This document shows positions 6,938 to 12,704 of a stretch of DNA of 12,704 bases, piece after piece (positions within the stretch are counted from its first letter, which is position 1; each line of letters starts with the position of its first letter). Both the position numbers and the translations under genes were made by a program. This DNA comes from Bacteroidota bacterium. Lineage in GTDB: Bacteria; Bacteroidota; UBA10030; UBA6906. The notes beneath the pieces are model-generated. The model searched no databases and was not told the origin of the DNA. It saw only the letters and a list, made by a program, of their open reading frames with translations. The stretch is taken from contig JAERML010000069.1 in NCBI GenBank assembly GCA_016844425.1, positions 1-12,704 on the forward strand, written 5' to 3'.

Positions 6938-7361
6938 ATGAAACAGACAGACGCACTACTCTTCCAGAACGCCCGGTTCTATGAAGCGTTCGAGCATGGA
7001 GACATTCTTACTGTCGACGCAATCTGGTCGCACCAGCCAACGGTAAAATGCATTCACCCCGGCTGGCCTCCAATCGTTGGGTGGGGAGAGGTTCGACAAA
7101 GCTGGGAGAATATTTTCTCAAGTTGGGTTAGGATGAAAGTTCACCCTGCGGAATATGATGACGGAGGTCCGCGGGACCCTTGGGATTGTCGTCCTGATCG
7201 AGGAGATTGCCTACGTGGAAGGTTTGACCGTCCGATCGGGTTTTCTCGCGACGACCAACGTGTTCGAGCATGATGGGAAGGAACGGAAAATGATTCACCA
7301 CCACGGCTCCCCGCTGCCCGGTAACGAGGAAGGAGGCGAGAGCCGGCATTACTTCAACTGA
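6938..7361 (+). pseudogene. SnoaL/NTF2-like domain protein, interrupted by one frameshift
   Basis: The ATG at 6938 starts MKQTDALLFQNARFYEAF..., a typical SnoaL/NTF2-like fold start (helix, then GDILTVDAIW, then CIHPGWPPIVGW at residues 38-49, then SWENIF). After about residue 67 (K, codon 7136-7138) the frame runs into unrelated sequence. The expected second half appears one frame over from 7140: FTLRNMMTEVRGTLGIVVLI, then ATTNVFEHDGKERKMIHHHG, with its stop at 7359-7361. Removing one base in the AAAG at 7136-7139 restores a 140-residue protein. The 'IHPGW.P..GW' and 'TNVF...G.WK+.HHH.SP' pattern is known from small stand-alone NTF2-like proteins of unassigned function. The second half retains good protein-like sequence, so a sequencing error or recent mutation is as likely as an old pseudogene. 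It overlaps the inferred hpnC start by 14 bases. Confidence 0.8.
7330..7336 (+). promoter_or_regulatory. Shine-Dalgarno that supports an ATT start for hpnC
   Basis: AAGGAGG lies 11 bases before the ATT at 7348. No ATG, GTG or TTG occurs in the hpnC frame between the in-frame stop at 7291-7293 and the TTG at 7477, so this ribosome-binding site is the main evidence for where translation begins. The spacer is somewhat longer than optimal. Confidence 0.5.
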
Positions 7362-8247
7362 TCTCTCCCTGGCACCGAGACCAGTCAGGGACCCCAGCGA
7401 TATTCACCGAGCATTCCGTCATTGTGAAGAAATCGCACGACGTCACTATGAGAACTTCCCGGTAGCGTCTCTTTTTTTGCCCAAAGAGAAGCGGCCCCTC
7501 ATTGCGAGCATCTACGCCTTCGCACGCACTGCCGATGATATTGCAGATGAGGGAGACAACTCGCCGACGACACGTCTACGAATGCTTGACGAATGGGAAC
7601 GAAAGCTCGATTTATGCTGCGAAGGTGTGGCGAGCGATCCGGTGTTTGTTGCGCTTGGGGAGACCGTTGCCCGATGCGGCATTCCACGACAACTGCTCAA
7701 GGATTTGTTAACTGCCTTCAGGATGGATGTTACGCTTCAACGATTTCCCACTTTCTCGGATCTGCTCTTTTATTGCAAGCACTCCGCCAACCCCGTGGGG
7801 CGGCTGGTGCTGTATATATTCAACGACATAGAGGAGCGTCACCTCACACTTTCGGACAAGATCTGCACGGCGCTCCAGCTTGTGAATCTCTGGCAGGACC
7901 TCTCTGTCGATTGGCCGAAGGGACGGCTCTATCTTCCTCTTGAAGATCTTGAGCGATTTGGTTATACTGAAGCGGATCTTCGCGCGGGCAGAACCAACAA
8001 ACCGTTCTTCGACGTGCTGGCGTGTGAACTGGAGCGGACGAAGACATTGTTCACCGCCGGGAAGCCGCTCCTCTCTGTGGCGGCGCCGGACCTCAGGTTC
8101 GAGCTCCGCCTCACGTGGCTGGGGGGGATGTCCATTCTGAAGAAAGTCGAGCGACTCGGTGGTCAGATTCTGCACCGGCGCCCGGCGCTCTCCAGGGGGG
8201 ATGCGCTGGGGATTCTTCTTCGGGCAATAACTCGCAGGGGGTTATGA
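7348..8247 (+). CDS. hpnC: Squalene synthase HpnC (makes hydroxysqualene from presqualene diphosphate)
   Basis: In the hpn pathway HpnC converts presqualene diphosphate to hydroxysqualene. From the ATT at 7348 it is 299 residues. The conserved N-terminus (HRAFRHCEEIARRHYENFPV, then ASLFLPKEKRPLIASIYAFA) lies at about residues 20-59 and extends well upstream of the first usable start, TTG 7477, which would delete it. The first aspartate motif DDIADE is at 63-68, YCKHSANPVGRLVL at 142-155, and the second motif NLWQDLSVDWPKGRLYLP at 180-197 in the form typical of HpnC. It is followed directly by hpnD with a 4-base ATGA overlap. The missing canonical start is either a real ATT start coupled to the preceding gene or a base error (ATG to ATT). 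Confidence 0.9.
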   Translation: MTSTDLSLAPRPVRDPSDIHRAFRHCEEIARRHYENFPVASLFLPKEKRPLIASIYAFARTADDIADEGDNSPTTRLRMLDEWERKLDLCCEGVASDPVFVALGETVARCGIPRQLLKDLLTAFRMDVTLQRFPTFSDLLFYCKHSANPVGRLVLYIFNDIEERHLTLSDKICTALQLVNLWQDLSVDWPKGRLYLPLEDLERFGYTEADLRAGRTNKPFFDVLACELERTKTLFTAGKPLLSVAAPDLRFELRLTWLGGMSILKKVERLGGQILHRRPALSRGDALGILLRAITRRGL

Positions 8248-9086
8248 CCGCATCCACGGTGACGATAGCAAAAAACACTAATACAAATTTCTACTACTCA
8301 TTCTCGGTTTTGCCGAAGCACAAGCGGGAGGCAATCAAGACCGTCTATGCGTTCTGTCGCTTTACAGACGACATCGTGGACGACGGCGCCGATGAAGTGC
8401 GGAAAGTAGAGATGCTACGGAAATGGCGCCGGGAGCTTGCACGCGCTATTCGCGGAGAGTCCGACTATCCTATCCTCAACCAGCTCAGCGCCACTGCCCG
8501 TCGGTTCAACATCCCCATTGAACATTTCTACGAGCTCATCCGCGGCGTGGAGATGGACCTCACCAAGAACCGTTACGAGACATTCGACGACCTGCGTGAG
8601 TACTGCTACCTGGTTGCATCTACGGTCGGACTGATGTGCCGGCAGATCTTCGGCTACAAGAACGAATCAACCCGCGACTATGCCATCAACCTCGGCATTG
8701 CACTCCAGTTGACAAACATTATTCGCGATGTCCAGGATGACGCCAAAAAGGGGAGGATCTACATCCCGCTGGAAGACATGCGGCGGTTCGGGTACACCGA
8801 GGACGATTTGTTGCATGGCCGGTACACAGAGGAGTTCATCAACCTGATGCGCTTTGAGTGTGATCGTGCCCGGGAGTATTTCGACCTGGCTCACGATGCA
8901 CTGAAGGATGAAGATAAGCACCACTTCTTTGCCGCGCGTATTATGTGGTCAATCTATGCCCATCTTCTCCGGCGGATCGAACGGTCGAACTATAACGTCT
9001 TCGAACGACGCATTTCTCTTCCCCGATTCCTCAAGTTGTTGATCACCTTCCGTTACTGGCTCAGTCATCAGTTGAAGTACTCCTGA
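8244..9086 (+). CDS. hpnD: Presqualene diphosphate synthase HpnD
   Basis: HpnD condenses two farnesyl diphosphates into presqualene diphosphate, the first step of the HpnCDE squalene route. It is 280 residues, using the ATG at 8244 that overlaps the hpnC stop and is preceded by a GGGGG stretch. Trans-isoprenyl diphosphate synthase motifs are clear: FYYSFSVLPKHKREAIKTVY (16-35), the first Asp motif DDIVDD (42-47), GVEMDL (101-106), YCYLVASTVGLM (120-131), and NIIRDVQDDAKKGRIYIP (158-175) with the second Asp motif. These residues bind the diphosphates through Mg2+. A phytoene-synthase-like role cannot be excluded from this protein alone, but the hpnC-hpnD-hpnE arrangement strongly supports squalene synthesis. 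hpnE begins 38 bases downstream. Confidence 0.94.
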   Translation: MTASTVTIAKNTNTNFYYSFSVLPKHKREAIKTVYAFCRFTDDIVDDGADEVRKVEMLRKWRRELARAIRGESDYPILNQLSATARRFNIPIEHFYELIRGVEMDLTKNRYETFDDLREYCYLVASTVGLMCRQIFGYKNESTRDYAINLGIALQLTNIIRDVQDDAKKGRIYIPLEDMRRFGYTEDDLLHGRYTEEFINLMRFECDRAREYFDLAHDALKDEDKHHFFAARIMWSIYAHLLRRIERSNYNVFERRISLPRFLKLLITFRYWLSHQLKYS

Positions 9087-9124
9087 TGCAGGGAGTGTTC
9101 ATGTCATCTTTCGAACGCTGACGG

Positions 9125-10474
9125 ATGCGCCCGCACGTCATCATAGTGGGCGGCGGTATCAGCGGCCTTGCGGCGGGAGTCCTGCTCACCGCCCGGGGAG
9201 TCATGGTTACCGTGCTGGAGCAAAAGCCCGCCCTCGGCGGTCGCGCATATTCGTTCGTTGATGCGACAACCGGAGAGACGGTGGACAACGGTCAGCATGT
9301 CCTGATCGCAGGGTATGAACGAGCGATGCGCTTTCTCGACATGATCGGGACGCGAGACCTGGTAACCGTCCAACACAATCCGTCGCTTCTCTTTCATCAC
9401 CCCGCACGCGGATTCCACGAGCTTCGTCTTCCTTCTCTTCCATCTCCGTTCCACTTTGTCTGGGGCATCCTCGGCTTCTCTCTTTTTTCGCTGCGGGATC
9501 GGCTGCGGCTACTCAGAGCAGGTATAGCACTTCTGACATTGAATCCGGAAGACACGGCACTTTGCGACATGACGATCGCACAATGGTTGGACTCTCTGGA
9601 GCAATCGAGAGAGTGCAAGATGTCGTTCTGGGAGCCTCTGGGTGTTTCCATCATGAACGAACACATTGAGCGGGCATCGGCGGCGGTGTTCGTCCGATCC
9701 CTCAAGATGGCATTCCTCGGTGGTCATCGCCATGCAGCACTGGCTATTCCCCGTGTTGGCCTCAGCCAATTGTACGCGCAGGGAGCGCAGAAGTACATCA
9801 CCCGCGGCGGTGGCAAGGTTCTGTGTGGCGTGGACGTGGATGGCGTGAATATCCGCGGTGACCGTGCTATCGGTGTCCGTCTCCGCGGCAACACTCCCAT
9901 TTCCAGTGACGCGGTGATCCTGACTGTTCCTTCCTACAAGTTGGTTCCGCTCCTCGCCGGAACACCACTGGCCGCAGACATGAATGCCGCCCTTTCTTCA
10001 CTGGAGTCTTCTCCGATCGTGTCCATTCATCTCTGGTATGAACGCGATTGGATGAAACACGAAGTGGTGGGGGTGATTGGCCGGCGCATCCAATGGATCT
10101 TCAACAAGCGTCTGATAAATGGTGAACAGGGGAAAGGTGGCCACATTTCCACCGTGATCAGCGCGGCACATGACTACGCGGGCATGACGAACGAACAACT
10201 CGTGCGGATTGCAGTCGAGGATCTGCGGAGTGTGTATCCGGACACTGATGTGGAACCGCGGCAGACGGTGGTGATTCGAGAGAAGCGCGCAACCTTCTCC
10301 TGCACTCCATCGAACGAACGTCTCCGCCCCCCACAAAGGACAGCGATCCCCAACCTGTTTCTGGCCGGTGATTGGACGAGGACGGGCTTTCCAGCGACCA
10401 TCGAAGGCGCCGTCGCCAGTGCGGAGTTATGTGTCGACTTGGTAGAGGAGGTGGTGCGTCTCCCGTTTGTGTAG
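9125..10474 (+). CDS. hpnE: Hydroxysqualene dehydroxylase HpnE (FAD-dependent)
   Basis: HpnE reduces hydroxysqualene to squalene in the third step of the pathway. The 449-residue protein has an amine-oxidase/phytoene-desaturase-like architecture. The N-terminal dinucleotide-binding motif is VGGGISGLAAG (8-18), followed by LEQKPALGGRAYSF (31-44) and DNGQHVLIAGY. The C-terminal FAD motif NLFLAGDWTRTGFPATIEGA (410-429) is typical of squalene-associated FAD proteins. The ATG at 9125 is used; it has only a weak Shine-Dalgarno. A six-codon frame MSSFER (ATG 9101, stop 9119-9121) ends three bases before it and has a better-placed GGGAG (9091-9095). No squalene-hopene cyclase gene lies in the window, so the fate of squalene (hopanoids, sterol-like or carotenoid-like products) is not visible. 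Confidence 0.92.
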   Translation: MRPHVIIVGGGISGLAAGVLLTARGVMVTVLEQKPALGGRAYSFVDATTGETVDNGQHVLIAGYERAMRFLDMIGTRDLVTVQHNPSLLFHHPARGFHELRLPSLPSPFHFVWGILGFSLFSLRDRLRLLRAGIALLTLNPEDTALCDMTIAQWLDSLEQSRECKMSFWEPLGVSIMNEHIERASAAVFVRSLKMAFLGGHRHAALAIPRVGLSQLYAQGAQKYITRGGGKVLCGVDVDGVNIRGDRAIGVRLRGNTPISSDAVILTVPSYKLVPLLAGTPLAADMNAALSSLESSPIVSIHLWYERDWMKHEVVGVIGRRIQWIFNKRLINGEQGKGGHISTVISAAHDYAGMTNEQLVRIAVEDLRSVYPDTDVEPRQTVVIREKRATFSCTPSNERLRPPQRTAIPNLFLAGDWTRTGFPATIEGAVASAELCVDLVEEVVRLPFV

Positions 10475-10521
10475 TTCGCAATTCCGGGGATAGCCTCAAA
10501 CCGAACCGAGAATTGGCGTTA

Positions 10522-10550
10522 TTGCTTTTCGTCCCCGAAATGCGGATATT
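10522..10550 (+). promoter_or_regulatory. Weak promoter candidate for the response-regulator gene
   Basis: TTGCTT (10522-10527) and GATATT (10545-10550) are 17 bases apart, each matching four of six consensus bases. They lie in the 108-base gap between hpnE and the receiver gene, which otherwise holds nothing recognisable. Chance is a realistic alternative. Confidence 0.28.
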
Positions 10551-10582
10551 TTGGCTGACATTCACACAGAGATTCGTTGTCC

Positions 10583-10957
10583 ATGCTGAAAAACAAACTC
10601 ATACTCCTCGTTGATGACGAACCATCGATCTTGAAGGCCACGAAGGTGGGATTGGTGGATCGTGGGTACAATGTCAAGACGGTGGAAGGAGCGGAAGCCG
10701 CAATCAAGGCCATCCACTCGCTGAAGCCGAGCATCGTAGTGTCCGACCTTGTGATGCCGGGGACGAATGGGTTCGAGCTCTTCCAGGAAGTAAAGAAGGA
10801 GGCGGAATACCAATCCCTCCCGTTTGTCTTCCTCACGGGGGTGGACGACTATTACGCAAAGAAGTTCGGGCAGGAGATTGGCGGTGCGGCCTACATTACG
10901 AAGCCGGTCGATCTCGACGAACTGGAACAAATCATCAAAGACAAAATCGGCGAGTAA
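10583..10957 (+). CDS. Stand-alone response-regulator receiver (CheY-like) protein
   Basis: This is a single REC domain of 124 residues with no output domain. The acidic pocket is D11-D12-E13 (LLVDDEPS), the phospho-acceptor is D55 (VVSDLVMPG), the switch threonine is T85 (FLTG), and the conserved lysine is K107 (TKPVD). All key residues are present, so it should be phosphorylatable. The ATG at 10583 gives a normal REC N-terminus; a TTG at 10577 would add two residues. No histidine kinase is adjacent, so its partner is unknown. Single-domain receivers act by protein-protein contact or in phosphorelays. It is separated from hpnE by 108 bases and is followed by a terminator, so it is likely a single-gene transcript. 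Confidence 0.92.
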   Translation: MLKNKLILLVDDEPSILKATKVGLVDRGYNVKTVEGAEAAIKAIHSLKPSIVVSDLVMPGTNGFELFQEVKKEAEYQSLPFVFLTGVDDYYAKKFGQEIGGAAYITKPVDLDELEQIIKDKIGE

Positions 10958-10986
10958 CAGCTCACCGATACCAACGTGTACTGGTC

Positions 10987-11011
10987 ATCCCGTTCTCCAC
11001 GCGGGATTTTT
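10987..11011 (+). terminator. Rho-independent terminator after the receiver gene
   Basis: ATCCCG (10987-10992) pairs with CGGGAT (11002-11007) around a nine-base loop, followed by a T-run ending at 11011. It lies 29 bases past the receiver stop and ends only three bases before the ATG at 11015 of the next gene. That gene therefore has no room for its own promoter or Shine-Dalgarno downstream of it. Confidence 0.65.
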
Positions 11012-11014
11012 GTT

Positions 11015-12154
11015 ATGGATTCTTCATACCGCATCCATTTCCTGGACTACCTCCGCGGCTTTGCCGTGGTCGTCATGGTAGTGGGACACAGCATCGACTC
11101 CGTGCTCAGTATGGATGCCCGCACAACGGAGATCTTCCGCCTGTACGATGCCGTCAGAGGTTTTACCGCACCCATCTTCCTTTTTGTCGCAGGTTACGCA
11201 TTCATTGTTGCAACCCAGAAGCGGTGGAATGAATTCCTCGTTTTGGGTCGGCCTCTGCTGAAACGTGTCACAAAGATGTTTTTGCTTCTCCTGCTCGGTT
11301 ACGCGCTACACTTTCCGTTCTTCTCTTTCACAAAGCTGGTGCACGACACCGCCCCCGGAGAATATGCCCAGTTCTTCCAGGTGGACGTCCTGCATTGTTT
11401 AGCCGTCAGCATTTTGCTGCTACAGGTGGTGATTCTTCTCGCCCGGACTCCGGGAAGGTTCGTCGTGACAACGCTGATCATGACAATCGTTCTAATGATG
11501 GCAAGTCCATTGGTGTGGAGTGTGGATCCCGCATCGGTCGTTTCTCCATTCCTGTCGCCATATTTCAATCAGCAACAGGTCTCTATCTTCCCGCTCTTCC
11601 CCCATGCAGGGTTCCTTTTTTCCGGGGTTGTCGTCGGACACCTGTTCCTTGCCGCACGGCGGGAAGGGAGGGAACGTGTGATGATCCTCCGTATGGTGAT
11701 GGCGGGCGTCGCTGCAATCGTCTTCGGTATTGTGTTTGATTTGCTGCCGGTGACATTCTACCCTCCGCATGACTACTGGAAAACCAGCCCGAACTTCTTC
11801 CTCATCAGGATCGGTGCCGTATTGTTGGTGACAGGAGGGTTTGCATTGCTGAGGAGCCTCCCTGATGTTGTTGAACGACACCTCGTCACGCTCGGGCAGG
11901 CCTCTCTGATGGTATATGCGGTGCATCTGATCCTCGTCTACGGCTCATCCGCAAACGATGGCCTGACGCAAATAGTTGGCCGGACACTGGCCTATCATCA
12001 GGCATTTGCCGTCGGGGTGCTGGTGCTGTTCCTGATGATTGCTCTCGTGCACGGCTGGAATTACCTTCGAACGCACCACTACGTCCCCTCACGCGTGGTG
12101 CAGGCGGGGTTCGCCAGCTCGCTGCTTTATTTGTTCTTCACAAAGCCCTGGTAA
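11015..12154 (+). CDS. Multi-pass membrane acyltransferase (HGSNAT/DUF1624-like), first of two tandem paralogs
   Basis: This is a 379-residue integral membrane protein with roughly ten hydrophobic segments. The N-terminus RIHFLDYLRGFAVVVMVVGH (6-25) carries the 'R...LD.LRG.A...M...H' signature of heparan-alpha-glucosaminide N-acetyltransferase-like and related membrane acyltransferases, with H25 as the likely key histidine. PIFLFVAGYAF (53-63), GYALHFP (95-101) and VDVLHCLAVSILLLQ (123-137) are further conserved blocks. Such proteins move acyl groups across the membrane onto cell-envelope glycans or other acceptors. The acceptor here is unknown, and I would not press the exact subfamily. The ATG at 11015 starts at the family's usual point but follows the terminator directly and has no Shine-Dalgarno; an in-frame GTG at 10976 would add 13 residues encoded across the hairpin. 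The next gene is a clear paralog. Confidence 0.78.
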   Translation: MDSSYRIHFLDYLRGFAVVVMVVGHSIDSVLSMDARTTEIFRLYDAVRGFTAPIFLFVAGYAFIVATQKRWNEFLVLGRPLLKRVTKMFLLLLLGYALHFPFFSFTKLVHDTAPGEYAQFFQVDVLHCLAVSILLLQVVILLARTPGRFVVTTLIMTIVLMMASPLVWSVDPASVVSPFLSPYFNQQQVSIFPLFPHAGFLFSGVVVGHLFLAARREGRERVMILRMVMAGVAAIVFGIVFDLLPVTFYPPHDYWKTSPNFFLIRIGAVLLVTGGFALLRSLPDVVERHLVTLGQASLMVYAVHLILVYGSSANDGLTQIVGRTLAYHQAFAVGVLVLFLMIALVHGWNYLRTHHYVPSRVVQAGFASSLLYLFFTKPW

Positions 12155-12193
12155 GTCAACACTCTCCATCCCGAATTCCCGGGAGACACAAGC

Positions 12194-12704
12194 ATGACCG
12201 TTGTCCCGCGTAGCTCCGCGTCCCCTTTGCCGACCCGCCGGCTCGAGTTCATTGATCTTCTCCGCGGTTGGGCCGTGATCGTCATGATTGAGACGCACGT
12301 CGTAAACGCAACACTCACCCAGGCAATCCTCGAGAGCGATCCCTTTCAGTATATCAAGTTCCTCAACGGACTTGTTGCCCCGTCGTTCCTCTTCGCGTCG
12401 GGTCTTGCGTTCGCCGTCACTACGCGACGCAAGCTGAGCGATTACCTTGCGTTCGGGCCCAAGCTCTCAAAACAATTCGGTCGCCTTCTATTCGTCCTCC
12501 TCATCGGCTACATTCTCCATCTCCCGAAGTTCTCTCTCTCAAAGCTTCTAACCGAAACCACCGAGCTTCAGTGGCAGGTATTCATGCAGGCGGATGTGCT
12601 CCACTGCATTGCTGTCAGTCTGCTCATCCTGCAAGTGCTTCTTCTCATTCTGAAAACTGAACGAAAGCTCTACACCATTACCGGTGTACTCACACTGGCG
12701 ATCA
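12194..12704 (+). CDS. Second membrane acyltransferase paralog, cut by right edge
   Basis: An open frame from the ATG at 12194, with GGGAG (12181-12185) eight bases upstream, runs off the right edge after 170 complete codons. It begins 39 bases after the previous gene. The blocks match the preceding protein one by one: RLEFIDLLRGWAVIVMIETH (16-35), APSFLFASGLAF (62-73), IGYILHLPKFSLSKLL (104-119) and ADVLHCIAVSLLILQV (133-148). The N-terminal extension (MTVVPRSSASPLPT) is absent from the first copy. Likely function is again transfer of an acyl group at the membrane; the acceptor is unknown. The two copies are well diverged, so this is not a recent duplication. The C-terminal half is outside the window. 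Confidence 0.8.
   Translation, partial: MTVVPRSSASPLPTRRLEFIDLLRGWAVIVMIETHVVNATLTQAILESDPFQYIKFLNGLVAPSFLFASGLAFAVTTRRKLSDYLAFGPKLSKQFGRLLFVLLIGYILHLPKFSLSKLLTETTELQWQVFMQADVLHCIAVSLLILQVLLLILKTERKLYTITGVLTLAI

Noticed and set aside
8115..8243. N-terminal extension of hpnD from a start at 8115
   Set aside because: It reads inside hpnC, gives Gly/Ser-rich sequence unlike HpnD, and the ATG at 8244 with ATGA overlap fits the family N-terminus.
1..12704. CRISPR arrays, insertion sequences, phage or defence genes
   Set aside because: No regularly spaced repeats, transposase or integrase motifs, or known defence domains were seen in any frame.

Overview
The window (about 55% G+C by eye) looks like chromosomal DNA of a bacterium from the Bacteroidota/Chlorobiota/Ignavibacteria (FCB) group. 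The evidence is a remnant C-terminal domain of the type IX secretion (FlgD-like Ig) type, a tilS-hpt-ftsH cluster, and hpnCDE squalene genes. This placement is inference from gene content, not a phylogenetic result. There is no transposase, integrase, CRISPR array or phage gene.

Layout. (1) Positions 1-843, plus strand: the C-terminal part of an M16-family peptidase, cut by the left edge. (2) Positions 866-6731, minus strand, read right to left: tRNA(CAU), a structured leader, tilS, hpt, ftsH, a CTP-dependent polyprenol/diacylglycerol-kinase-like membrane protein, and a nucleoside 2-deoxyribosyltransferase-like protein. Last comes a decayed gene that keeps its signal peptide and its T9SS-type C-terminus but has lost the middle, ending in a rho-independent terminator. 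tilS/hpt and ftsH/kinase overlap and the other gaps are short, so tilS to the deoxyribosyltransferase-like gene is probably one transcription unit. (3) Positions 6881-10474, plus strand: a promoter-like sequence, a SnoaL/NTF2-like gene broken by one frameshift, then hpnC, hpnD and hpnE. These three convert two farnesyl diphosphates to squalene by way of presqualene diphosphate and hydroxysqualene. (4) Positions 10583-12704, plus strand: a stand-alone response-regulator receiver, a terminator, and two tandem paralogous multi-pass acyltransferases, the second cut by the right edge.

Most of the window is housekeeping or known metabolism, and I found no convincing novel multi-gene system. The points worth a second look are fine-scale. 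hpnC has no ATG/GTG/TTG upstream of its conserved N-terminus but has a strong Shine-Dalgarno before an ATT codon. tilS appears to lack a conserved internal segment in frame. Two other genes carry frameshifts. The lysidine synthase gene sits directly downstream of a CAU-anticodon tRNA, with a possible attenuator between them. The two acyltransferases form a tandem duplication.
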